Positions 53,857 through 64,000 of a stretch of 64,000 bases of DNA are shown here, piece after piece. The stretch is from NCBI GenBank assembly GCA_029961685.1, contig JARWKL010000043.1, positions 47,501-111,500 of the forward strand, written 5' to 3'. A program made the translations under genes and the position numbers. Each line of letters begins with the position of its first letter. Position 1 is the stretch's first letter. The DNA comes from Aristolochia californica. Lineage: Eukaryota > Streptophyta > Magnoliopsida > Piperales > Aristolochiaceae. The notes below the pieces were generated by a model, which worked only from the letters and a program-made list of their open reading frames with translations, searched no databases and was not told the DNA's origin.

Positions 53857-55179
53857 TTTTCGACGGAATAAAAAAGACATATCTGGTAGAATCGTAACCA
53901 TAGAATACGACCCTAATCGAAATGCATACATTTGTCTCATACACTATGGGGATGGTGAGAAGAGATATATTTTACATCCCAGAGGGGCTATAATTGGAGA
54001 TACCATTGTTTCTGGTACAGAGGTTCCTATATCGATGGGAAATGCCCTACCTTTGAGTGCGGTTTGAACTATTGATTTACGTAATTGGAAGTAACCAATT
54101 AGGTTTACGACGAAACCTAGAAATCGATCACTGATCTTTATAGAAGGCCCTCTCCGGGATAGACCTCAACAGAAAACTGAAGAGTAACGGCAGCAAGTGA
54201 TTGAGTTCAGTAGTTCCTCATATCAAATTATTTACTCTAGAGATATGGTAATATGGAGAAGACAAAATTGTTTGAAGCACGGACAGAACCGGAAGCGCCC
54301 CTTGTTTCAAAGAGAGGAGGACGGGTTATTCACATTTCATTTGATGGTCAGAGGCGAATTGAAAGCTAAGCAGTGGTAATTCTAAAGATCCCCCGGGGGA
54401 AAAATAGAGATGTCTCCTACGTTACCCGTAATATGTGGAAGTATCGACGTAATTTCATAGAGTCATTCGGTCTGAATGCTACATGAAGAACATAAGCCAG
54501 ATGACGGAACGGGGAGACCTAGGATGTATAATATAAGATCCTAACATGAGTGATTAAGATCCTAACATGAGCGATTCGGCAGATTTGCATTCCTATATAT
54601 CCACTCATGTGGTACTTCATCATACGATTCATATAAGATCCATCTGTCTAGATATCATCATATACATCCAGAAAGCCGTATGCTTTGGAAGAAGCTTGTA
54701 CGGTTTGGGAAGGGGTTTTTATTGATCAAAAAGAAGAATCTACTTCAACCGATATGCCCTTAGGCACGGCCATACATAACATAGAAATAACACTTTTTAA
54801 GGGTGGACAATTAGCTAGAGCAGCAGGTGCTGTAGCGAAACTGATTGCAAAAGAGGGTAAATCGGCCACATTAAGATTACCATCTGGGGAGGTCCGTTTG
54901 ATATCCAAAAACTGCTCAGCAACAGTCGGACAAGTGGGTAATGTTGGTGTGAACCAGAAAAGTTTGGGTAGAGCCGGATCTAAGTGTTGGCTAGGTAAGC
55001 GTCCTGTAGTAAGAGGAGTAGTTATGAACCCTGTAGACCATCCCCACGGGGGCGGGGAAGGGAGGGCCCCAATTGGTAGAAAAAAACCCACAACCCCTTG
55101 GGGTTATCCTGCGCTTGGAAGAAGAACTAGGAAAAAGAAGAGAAATCTCACTATATTTCTTCTTCGCCGCCGTAAATAG
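53857..55179 (+). pseudogene. rpl2: Plastid rpl2, 5'-truncated, with intron
   Basis: Plastid-type ribosomal protein L2. Exon 1 survives only from [20 protein letters not shown] (about 53858) to 54056. Exon 2 runs from about 54749 ([14 protein letters not shown]) through [20 protein letters not shown] to the stop at 55177-55179. About the first 60-65 residues are missing, so it cannot make a full protein. Typical L2 blocks are clear, with a few substitutions ([13 protein letters not shown]). The C-terminal end [15 protein letters not shown] is altered relative to plastid L2. The plastid copy is spliced by organelle group II machinery; whether this one is transcribed is unknown. Confidence 0.92.
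54057..54748 (+). other. Group II intron of plastid rpl2
   Basis: Starts with the group II boundary GTGCGGTTTGAAC at 54057. It contains a domain V-like hairpin around 54672-54712 (AAGCCGTATGC pairing with GCTTGTACGGTTT) and ends just before exon 2. The length of about 690 bp is usual for rpl2. The exact 3' border is placed by reading frame (A / CC-GAT) and may be off by one or two bases. Confidence 0.85.
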
Positions 55180-55196
55180 GAAGAAGAAGATAGGAG

Positions 55197-55270
55197 GGCG
55201 AACGACGGGAATTGAACCCGCGCATGGTGGATTCACAATCCACTGCCTTGATCCACTTGGCTACATCCGC
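55197..55270 (-). tRNA. trnH-GUG: Plastid-derived tRNA-His (GUG)
   Basis: On the minus strand it begins GCGGATGTAGCCAAGTGGAT, carries anticodon loop TTGTGAA and ends CCCGTCGTTCGCC, a normal 74-nt cloverleaf matching plastid trnH. It lies 17 bp after the rpl2 stop on the opposite strand, as at a plastid inverted-repeat edge. Plastid-derived trnH is commonly the working histidine tRNA of angiosperm mitochondria, and no native trnH is seen here, so this copy may be functional. Confidence 0.93.
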
Positions 55271-55345
55271 CCCTGCCCTTTCTTTAAACTAAAAAAGAAA
55301 AAAGAAAAGCTAAATTTCATTCAAATTAAGTAAATAAATAAGTAG

Positions 55346-56848
<1,503 letters not shown>

Positions 56849-56987
56849 TTCATTTTTCTTGTAATGTGCTCCATCGGGAACAATCTCATTTGATTCGGTG
56901 GAGAAGGGGGACTACCACTACCCTCTTATATTTCTACATCTAGGATCCGACCCGTATCATTGATAATCAAATAGGAACTGAACAATT

Positions 56988-57290
56988 ATGGCAAGGAAAA
57001 GTTTGATTCAAAGGGAGAGTAAAAGGCAGAAATTTAAAGAGAAATCTCATTTGATTCGCCGATCCCCAAAAAAAGAAATAAGCAAAGTTTCGTCGTTGAG
57101 TGAGAAATGGGAAATTCATGGAAAATTGCAATCCCCGCCACGTAATAGTGCACCTATACGTCTTCATCGACGTTGCTTTTCGACCGGAAGGCCCAGAGGT
57201 CACTATCGGGACTTTGGGCTATCCGGGCACATACTTCGCGAAAGGGTTCATGCATGTTTGTTGCCGGGGGCAACGAGATCAAGTTGGTAA
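56988..57290 (+). CDS. rps14: Plastid-derived ribosomal protein S14
   Basis: An intact 100-residue frame, [20 protein letters not shown] to [14 protein letters not shown], of plastid rather than mitochondrial S14 type. It lies about 140 bp after psaB on the same strand, the plastid arrangement. Substitutions such as [14 protein letters not shown] and [12 protein letters not shown] at positions normally conserved in plastids (usually ANY and EMV) suggest relaxed constraint. It has a start and stop, but expression in mitochondria is doubtful and it is best treated as a still-open copy within an MTPT. Confidence 0.9.
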   Translation: MARKSLIQRESKRQKFKEKSHLIRRSPKKEISKVSSLSEKWEIHGKLQSPPRNSAPIRLHRRCFSTGRPRGHYRDFGLSGHILRERVHACLLPGATRSSW

Positions 57291-57439
57291 GGGTCAAAAT
57301 ACCCCTTATTCATATTTCTATGGGTCTCTATGATCTATGATCATAGAGGGGCCCCTTTACCATTCTGTAGAAATGGGCTATTCTATTTATTATGGTAGAG
57401 GGGCAATCCTTCTTGGTCCATTAGTTCCCGGGTCTTTCG

Positions 57440-57513
57440 TGCGGGGTAGAGCAGTTTGGTAGCTCGCAAGGCTCATAACCTTGAAGTCACGGGTTCAAAT
57501 CCTGTCTCCGCTA
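57440..57513 (+). tRNA. trnfM-CAU: Plastid-derived tRNA-fMet (CAU)
   Basis: GCGGGGTAGAGCAGTTTGGT followed by anticodon loop CTCATAA and CACGGGTTCAAATCCTGTCT folds into a normal 74-nt cloverleaf. The first pair is mismatched (T with T), compatible with the unpaired position 1-72 of initiator tRNAs. It lies downstream of rps14 and opposite to trnG, as in plastomes. Confidence 0.92.
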
Positions 57514-57643
57514 CATTTTTAGGCGTTAGGTGTAACTCCGTTAATTGTTTTGGGATAGTAGGAAAGAAGAGGGAAGTTAGAACCACTACACTATCGTGGT
57601 CAACTATACCGAATCATTTATCATATTAGATTATTTGACCATG

Positions 57644-57714
57644 GGCGGATAGCGGGAATCGAACCCGCATCTTCTCCTTGGCAAAGAGAAATTTGACCAT
57701 TCGACCATATCCGC
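57644..57714 (-). tRNA. trnG-GCC: Plastid-derived tRNA-Gly (GCC)
   Basis: Minus strand: GCGGATATGGTCGAATGGTC, anticodon region TTTGCCA, T-arm GCGGGTTCGATTCCCGC, end TATCCGCC; 71 nt, all stems pair. It is the intron-less plastid trnG-GCC in its normal place between trnfM and psbZ. Confidence 0.92.
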
Positions 57715-57979
57715 ATTTCTTCGTTCTGATATGAACATCATCATGTTCACACATATATGATATCTCATATATATAATTATATATGTGTCTGGATCATATT
57801 TGTACAGGGCCATATAATATATTAGATTCCAATTATTGGATTTTCACATTAGTCATTTTGAATTCAGCTCCAACTTTTTCTTTATTTATTTTGGGGGGGA
57901 CTCATATTGAATTTTAATGTGTCTCACAGTCCGAATTCCTTCGGGGGAGGGGTCACTTTTTGATTCTGTACGAGGAGGT

Positions 57980-58252
<273 letters not shown>

Positions 58253-58344
58253 TCATGGGGGGATTTGCCCATGAATACATTGATCCTTTCGAACTTATTC
58301 CGACTTTAATCTGAAATTGAGTATTTTCTAAGAAAAGTGAAATA

Positions 58345-58460
58345 TTCATTATTTATGAATTATCATTTCTAAATGAATTCTCATATGAATTTACATTTCA
58401 TTCTCTCATTCTATTTCGAAATTGAATTAGAATTTAGAAATTCTTTGATTCTTGTCTTTT
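58345..58460. repeat. ATTC-rich low-complexity tract at MTPT end
   Basis: Words ATTTATGAATTATCATTTC, ACATTTCATTCTCTCATTC and GAATTAGAATTTAGAAATTC form an A/T-rich, loosely repetitive tract directly after the plastid-derived segment. It resembles the tracts at 46.9-47.3 and 62.04-62.25 kb. Confidence 0.7.
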
Positions 58461-61341
58461 TTTTTATAGAACCTCTGTATTCTTAAAATACAGTATCTAC
58501 AACCCTAGTCATGCTTCTTTTTATTTATAATCGGGCTTCTTTGTAAAAATGCTGATACGAACAGTTAGGTTGTGAGGAAAGATCGAGGTCATTGCTTCTT
58601 AAGCGAGATCCTGGTCAATGTTAAATACGAGTAAGGGGGTCGGCTATGCATAGAGTGGTTCGGTTCCTGCGGGAAGGCTTGAAAAGGTCAGAAGGTAAGG
58701 CCATGGAGGAGCATACCTGACGGCTTCTATAAGATTTGACCTAACGGCCTCTGTGACCAAGCGAGTGAAGATTGTTAGCCATGGGGGAGAGTGACTAGTC
58801 CCTGGCAGTGACGAAAGCAGACCTTAGCATAGACCGGAGTAGCGCCATAGAGGAGAGCTGACCAACCATGGACAATAGACCTACGCGCTAGTGAGCAGTG
58901 ACCAACAGAGATTAATTACAAGCAAAGAGGTACGAAGTGCTTGACTTTGGACATGCCAGTTGCGAAGCTCGTTCAGAAACAGAGGATCGACTAGACGATC
59001 TAGGGAAAAAAAGGGGGGCCTGAGATTGATTTCCCTATTCCTGATGGCAGGCCGGCATGAAAGGAAAGGCCTACTACAGCTTCTGCGTCTACAACAGCTC
59101 CAGTGCCTACACCTATTTCTAACTTGAGTGACAAAAGGCTCATCCAGAGTGTATGCCATCTGCTCGCCTGTCAGTTCTAGTCGTAGGTCTTCTGTCTATT
59201 GAACTGAACGGAAAAAAGTAGTTTGGTTTCAACCTCCGACAGAGGCAAAGAGTCAGGCACGCGCTCCGACAGAGCACACGGACTAATCAATCGACACTCG
59301 TTAGTTGGCCTAAGGAGCTAGAACCCCGTATAATCAATTGAAGGTATCAACCCGCAAACAAAGACTCAAAAGATTGATTAGAGCTCATTTCATTTGAAGC
59401 TATAAGCGTGAGATAAGAGAGGCTAGGCTGGCGGGAACAAGTGGGTGGGGCTTTCCCAATAGGAGTTGCGCTTGCGGGGAGTCTTCCTGTGGCGAGCAGC
59501 AATTCCTGTGGAAAAGTCAGACCTGGCTCGCAACTGTATTAGAAGGGCACTCGCAGCTCGCTTAAGGCCTCGAAAAGTCCCATCACTCGCTGCTCGCAGG
59601 TTTCGGTTCAATATAAAGAAAGAAAAGATGAAGCTATCTGGTAGATAAAGACAGATCAACATGTCCTTGCTTCGAATATCAGATACGAAGAGATAAAAAC
59701 GTCTGAGATTGCGTGCCTTGCCCGGTCAGTTGATAGGGGAGCAAGAAGAAACTAGTTAGACCGGAGCTTACCGAAAGACTAGTTTCCATCCATAAGCAAA
59801 AGCAGGTACCTCGAGGGACAAAGCACGGAATGAAAGATCTTCCTTCAAGGCAATGTTAATTGGCCGATGGATGGAGAGTGACTAACTTACTTGACAGAAG
59901 ACTGATCAGCTTACTTTGAAAAAAATGGCTTGAGAGAGACGGATAGAGGGTTCCAAACCTCTTCCTGTGCCTGAGTGATGGCTTTCCAGAGGAGATTGCT
60001 TTCAAGACCAGAGGCGCAGATGAGAGTTTCAAGGACAATGGACCGAGTTCGAGACCGAGGAGCTGCTGACCGAGAGGATAGTTTCCTGGGAAGAGACTCT
60101 TTCTTTCCTTTGATTGATGGCCTTTCGAGTGTCTATTCCTGAGTGAGGTCGGGCTGTCAGGCCCGCTGACTCGGAAGTTGCCTTTGCTCGTGTTCCCGCT
60201 GGCTGGCCAAAATCTGAGTCGTTTCCTAGCCTCGCGGACAAGGCTCTGGAAGAGGGCCTTCCGTCCAGGTCTTGTTTTGAGGCCTGAGAGAAGATGCATT
60301 GGCAAAAGTACGTGTAGAAGCTGAAACTGCTTATCCGGGTGCGGCTTTCTAGCCATCAGGATAGAAAAGTAGATCGTTCAACTGACGCTTATGTTAGCCT
60401 TTCGTTCACTTACAAAACTGATTAGGATATGAAATAGAGAGTGGAGTAAGCCCCTTTAGAGATAAGGGCGAGGATATAAAATAGGTAACAATTGCTAATA
60501 TATTAATTAAGGTGGTGGAGGTTACCTTTCCTATTGCTCGTCTGGAAGTTCTTTTCCTTTCTTCTTCCGGTGTCTTGATTTCCTGCTTGCATCTGAATGA
60601 GAGCACTAAGAAGTGAGGGCTCCTATTCTTCGAACGGGGACGCCATCTTCAAGCTCATCTCCCCATCCTGTGGGAATAATCTCACTGATATCTGGGTAGA
60701 CCGGCATAGTAGGCAGCTTGATCTTCTATCTTCTTCTTCCCATGTGTTCAACCCAAACTTCTGCGTCTGAGGGCTGAGGAAGAGGCGGCAACTCAAGGCT
60801 GAAGACTATCTCTTGAATGTCTATGATGTCATGAGTCTTCTCTTTGTATGTGACCCTTATTGGAGTAAGAGATCCGAAGCTGAGGACCATTGTTGCCGTT
60901 TCGTTTCTGGTACAGCTGCTACTTCATCTTTGGCGGCATATATAGCTCCAATTCTTTTCCCCTTTTCAGAGTCGCTAAGCTCGGCATCTGGGCAACGGCA
61001 GGCTGTGGAACTGGAACAGCATTCTGAAGACACGCTTTCACTATCTGAGCTACTGCTGGAATATACGCTGTCACTGCTTTCTGAGCTTGCCTTCACTGCA
61101 GCACTAACTCTCTTGCTAGTGCAATCTTGACTATCAAGTCCCGCTCTTCTTGGGAGCGCTGAACTCTGATGTATTCTTGCGGGAACTACGCTTTTTCTTC
61201 TAACTGGAAGAGTAAGAGGAACTCTTCTGGTAAGATCTCCGTTTGTCTTTGCGATGCTTCTTTTTCTTGTCAGACTTAGGAGGTTTTAATTCTTTAATTC
61301 TCCGACACCGAATTGATCGCAGATGTCAGAGCCAACAAGCT
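58461..61341. other. Unrecognised DNA with a Ser-rich frame
   Basis: A minus-strand frame of 166 codons (59856-60356) is unidentified. Around 61096-60857 the minus strand encodes a Ser-rich acidic segment (SVYSSSSSDSESVSSECCSS) preceded by Lys-rich residues, which may be decayed gag- or coat-like sequence. No tRNA or rRNA is recognised. Confidence 0.35.
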
Positions 61342-61444
61342 ACGGACTGAGCGCTGCGCGCGAAAGCCGTAGCGCTAACGGACTGAGCGCTGCGCGCGAA
61401 AGGCTCTGTAAGACCTCGCGTTAGCGCAGCCGTTTGATTGCTCC
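61331..61444. repeat. Module B duplicated, then module C inverted
   Basis: GCCAACAAGCT precedes module B at 61342-61370. AGCGCTA then joins a second copy at 61378-61402. Module C follows in reverse orientation at 61417-61444, identical over 28 nt to 8921-8948 and 10612-10639. This array shows B and C modules side by side. Confidence 0.9.
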
Positions 61445-62039
61445 ATCCACTTCCCTTTTTCCGTGTGCCCAAAAGCCCGCCCGCCCGGTTTATGAGCCCC
61501 TTTCCGATTCCCTCACCCAATCTCATGAGAAGCAAGCCCAGCAGGCCTTGCCTTAACCTGTCCCCAGACAGCCAGCCCTCAGCCCTCACCAGGCTGGCAT
61601 TGCTAATGCGGAGCCACGAAGCAAGCTCTCCCGAATACGACAGATGCGGAAGTGGCTAAAGAAGTCGGAGGAAGAAAGTAGTTGGGCAACAGTATGCACG
61701 AGGGTACATAAGTATTCTATTCTGGGAATTGGCAACATTGACAGAAAGGGGAAGAAAAGGGGGTAGGAATAAACTGTTGTAGGTGTAGCTATAGTAGTCG
61801 GCCTAACCTTCGGTTCCCGTAACCAAGTTTAGATTTTTGACTCTAAATGTTGTAACTTCATCCATACTTTTTTACAATTTCTTAAGTGTGGGGCGAACGG
61901 CGCCCTCTACTTCTAACTAAAGGCGAACTGCCGGCATTGCAAGCTTTTAGAGAGCCCCCGCCCGTTTGAGTCGTCGCGAGCCGGAAAGCGTACCGGCAGT
62001 TTGAGTCGCGAAAGGGCCGCTTGCTTCATTATTATTATT
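61445..62039. other. Unrecognised DNA
   Basis: No recognised gene. ATT microsatellite words occur near 62029-62040. Confidence 0.4.
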
Positions 62040-62245
62040 ATATATAATATCTAAATAATTAGAAAAGGATGTCCAACAAGGATGTCTTCTTTCTTTCATT
62101 CTCATTTCTTCAATTCTTTCTTTCATTCGTCTTTATTCAATTCATTCTCATTTCATTCATTGTCATTTCATTCTTTCATTCTCATTTCATGAATTTGCAT
62201 TTCATTCTTTCATTCTCATTTCATAAATGAATGAGAAAATGAACA
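62040..62245. repeat. ATTC-rich low-complexity tract before atpF
   Basis: Irregular repeats of TTTCATTCTCATTTC and TTCATTCTTTCATTC. Includes AAGGATGTCCAA followed by GATGTCTTCTTTCTTTC, shared with the 46.9-47.3 kb tract. The plastid atpF-derived sequence starts within about 30 bp of its end. Confidence 0.8.
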
Positions 62246-62269
62246 ACTTTGCTGGCAATTACAGATTTT

Positions 62270-62913
62270 TTGTCTGGTCGAGTCGGAAGAGCCCTCCTAA
62301 TATTCAGGTTTTGTATTAGTTTCGATGTCTTGGAATGGAATACGAACAGAGCGGAGAGGGTAAGCTCATCAATTAAAAGATATGGGGGTGCCCCCTAAAT
62401 AACTGAGCGTGAGAGCCAAATGAATCGAAAGATTCATGTTTGGTTCGGGAAGAGATCATGGAAGTGAAGTTGTGAAATAAATGAGAAGGTAATCTACTTT
62501 CATTAAGTGATTTATTAGATAATCGAAAACAGAGGATCTTGAGTGCTATTCGAAATTCAGAAGAACTACGTGGAGGAGCCATTGAGCAGCTCGAAAAAGC
62601 CCGAGCTCGCTTACGTAAAGTAGAAACGGAGGCGGATGAGTTTCGGGTGAATGGATACTCTGAGATAGAACGAGAAAAAGAGAATTTGATTAATGCCACA
62701 TATGAGACTTTGGAACGATTAGAAAGTTACAAAAATTAAACCATTCATTTTGAACAACAAAGAGCAATTAATCAGGTCCGACAACGAGTTTTTGAGCAAG
62801 CCTTACAAGGAGCTCTAGGAACTTTGAATAGTTGTTTGAACAGCGAGTTACATCTACGAACTATCAGTGCTAATATTGGCATGCTCGGAGCCATGAAAGA
62901 AATAACAGATTAG
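62270..62913 (+). pseudogene. atpF: Plastid atpF, intron end and exon 2
   Basis: Subunit b of plastid ATP synthase. The 3' part of the group II intron is recognisable, with a domain V-like hairpin at 62413-62450 (GAGCCAAATGAAT with GATTCATGTTTGGTTC). Exon 2 begins near 62505 ([13 protein letters not shown]) and runs to the stop at 62911-62913 ([10 protein letters not shown]). A single in-frame TAA at 62737-62739, probably from a Glu codon GAA, interrupts the frame after LERLESYKN. Beyond it the frame is intact ([16 protein letters not shown]). Exon 1 is absent. It lies 70 bp before atpA as in plastids. Confidence 0.92.
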
Positions 62914-62983
62914 ACCTTCTACCGCGAGGCATTATTTTTTGATTTTGCTCCCTTTGCTTCCGAAAAAGAATTAAGAGGCACTA

Positions 62984-64000
62984 ATGGTAACCCTTCGAGC
63001 TGACGAAATTAGTAATATTATCCGCGAGCGTATTGAACAATATAGTATAGAAGTCAAAATTGTGAATACCGGCACCGTACTTCAAGTGGGCGACGGCATT
63101 GCTCGTATTCATGGTCTTGATGAAGTAATGGCAGGAGAATTAGTAGAGTTTGAAGAGGGTACAATAGGCATTGCTCTGAATTTAGAATCAAATAATGTTG
63201 GTGTTGTATTAATGGGTGACGGTTTGATGATACAAGAAGGAAGCTCTGTAAAAGCAACAGGAAGAATTGCTCAGATACCCGTGAGTGAGGCTTATTTGGG
63301 TCGTGTTATAAATGCTCTGGCTAAACCCATTGACGGGAGAGGGGAAATTTCCGCTTCTGAATCTCGGTTAATTGAATCTCCCGCTCCAGGTATTATTTCG
63401 AGACGTTCCGTATATGAGCCTCTTCAAACGGGGCTTATTGCTATTGATTCGATGATCCCTATAGGACGCGGTCAGCGAGAATTAATTATTGGGGACAGGC
63501 AGACAGGTAAAACTGCAGTAGCCACAGATACTATTCTCAATCAAAAAGGACAAAATGTAATATGTGTTTATGTAGCTATTGGTCAAAAAGCATCTTCCGT
63601 GGCTCAGGTAGTGACTACTTTCCAGGAACGAGGGGCGATGGAATACACTATTTTAGTAGCCGAAACGGCAGATTCGCCTGCGGAATTACAATACCTCGCT
63701 CCTTATACAGGAGCGGCTCTGGCTGAATATTTTATGTACCGTGAACGACATACTTCAAGAATTTATGATGATCTCTCCAAACAAGCACAAGCTTATCGAC
63801 AAATGTCTCTTCTATTAAGAAGACCACCAGGTCGCGAAGCCTATCCAGGAGATGTTTTTTATTTGCATTCACGCCTTTTGGAAAGAGCCGCTAAATCAAG
63901 TTCTCGTTTAGGTGAAGGAAGTATGACCGCTTTACCAATAGTTGAGACTCAATCTGGAGATGTTTCGGCTTATATTCAAACTAATGTCATTTCCATTACA
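62984..64000 (+). CDS. atpA: Plastid-derived ATP synthase alpha, partial
   Basis: Plastid-type CF1 alpha subunit, not the mitochondrial atp1. It starts [20 protein letters not shown], has the nucleotide-binding loop GDRQTGKT, then [20 protein letters not shown] and [20 protein letters not shown]. The window ends after 339 open codons of about 507. No stop or frameshift is seen in the visible part, although substitutions such as RHTSRIYDD and [10 protein letters not shown] at conserved sites suggest drift. It continues the atpF segment as one plastid-derived insertion extending beyond the window. Function in mitochondria is unlikely. Confidence 0.93.
   Translation, partial: MVTLRADEISNIIRERIEQYSIEVKIVNTGTVLQVGDGIARIHGLDEVMAGELVEFEEGTIGIALNLESNNVGVVLMGDGLMIQEGSSVKATGRIAQIPVSEAYLGRVINALAKPIDGRGEISASESRLIESPAPGIISRRSVYEPLQTGLIAIDSMIPIGRGQRELIIGDRQTGKTAVATDTILNQKGQNVICVYVAIGQKASSVAQVVTTFQERGAMEYTILVAETADSPAELQYLAPYTGAALAEYFMYRERHTSRIYDDLSKQAQAYRQMSLLLRRPPGREAYPGDVFYLHSRLLERAAKSSSRLGEGSMTALPIVETQSGDVSAYIQTNVISIT

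Noticed and set aside
56988..57290. Native mitochondrial rps14
   Set aside because: Sequence and neighbours (psaB, trnfM, trnG, psbZ) are those of the plastid gene.
60857..61300. Ser- and Lys-rich minus-strand frame as a viral coat-protein C-terminus
   Set aside because: Only composition supports it; no zinc knuckle or neighbouring domains are visible.
62984..64000. Mitochondrial atp1
   Set aside because: The N-terminus [20 protein letters not shown] and the upstream atpF identify the plastid atpA; mitochondrial Atp1 starts differently.

Overview
This window reads as intergenic-rich mitochondrial DNA from a flowering plant. Three genes look native: nad3 and rps12 side by side near 33 kb, and ccmB near 44.4 kb. 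In nad3 and ccmB many codons read Ser, Pro or Arg where these families carry Phe, Leu or Trp, the usual footprint of C-to-U RNA editing in plant mitochondria. Three native protein genes in 64 kb suggests a large, expanded mitochondrial genome. The plastid-derived rps14 is not of the grass type; I cannot place the species further.

Layout. 0-10.8 kb: GC-rich dispersed repeats among unrecognised DNA, with fragments of Ty3/gypsy retrotransposons (1.7-2.0 and 8.6-8.85 kb) and a PPR-protein fragment. 10.8-14.9 kb: nothing recognised. 14.9-18.2 kb: nuclear-type DNA, namely a broken gene with an apparent spliceosomal intron and two gypsy fragments in opposite orientation joined at a short repeat. 21.4-23.3 kb: a decayed pararetrovirus-like polyprotein. 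24-32.4 kb: mostly unrecognised. 32.5-34 kb: ORF, nad3, rps12 and a 76-nt repeat. 36.7-38.8 kb: a gypsy gag region. 42.8-43.8 kb: a gypsy pol fragment interrupted by GC-rich repeat DNA. 44.4-45 kb: ccmB. 50.6-52 kb: a LINE fragment. 53.86-58.3 kb: two plastid fragments joined together (rpl2-trnH, then psaB-rps14-trnfM-trnG-psbZ). 62.3-64 kb: a third plastid fragment (atpF-atpA) that runs off the window.

The most striking signal is a modular family of short, GC-rich, palindrome-forming repeats (about 30-250 bp blocks) scattered from 0.2 to 61.4 kb. The same modules recur in different orders and orientations. Several form perfect 12-21 bp stems, and two clusters have an interleaved X-Y-X'-Y' arrangement of complementary arms. 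These repeats lie inside or exactly at the ends of several captured nuclear fragments. That suggests either small mobile GC clusters, comparable in style to yeast mitochondrial GC clusters or Cycas Bpu elements, or preferred recombination seams through which foreign DNA was stitched in. All identifications come from reading the sequence; no database search was possible.
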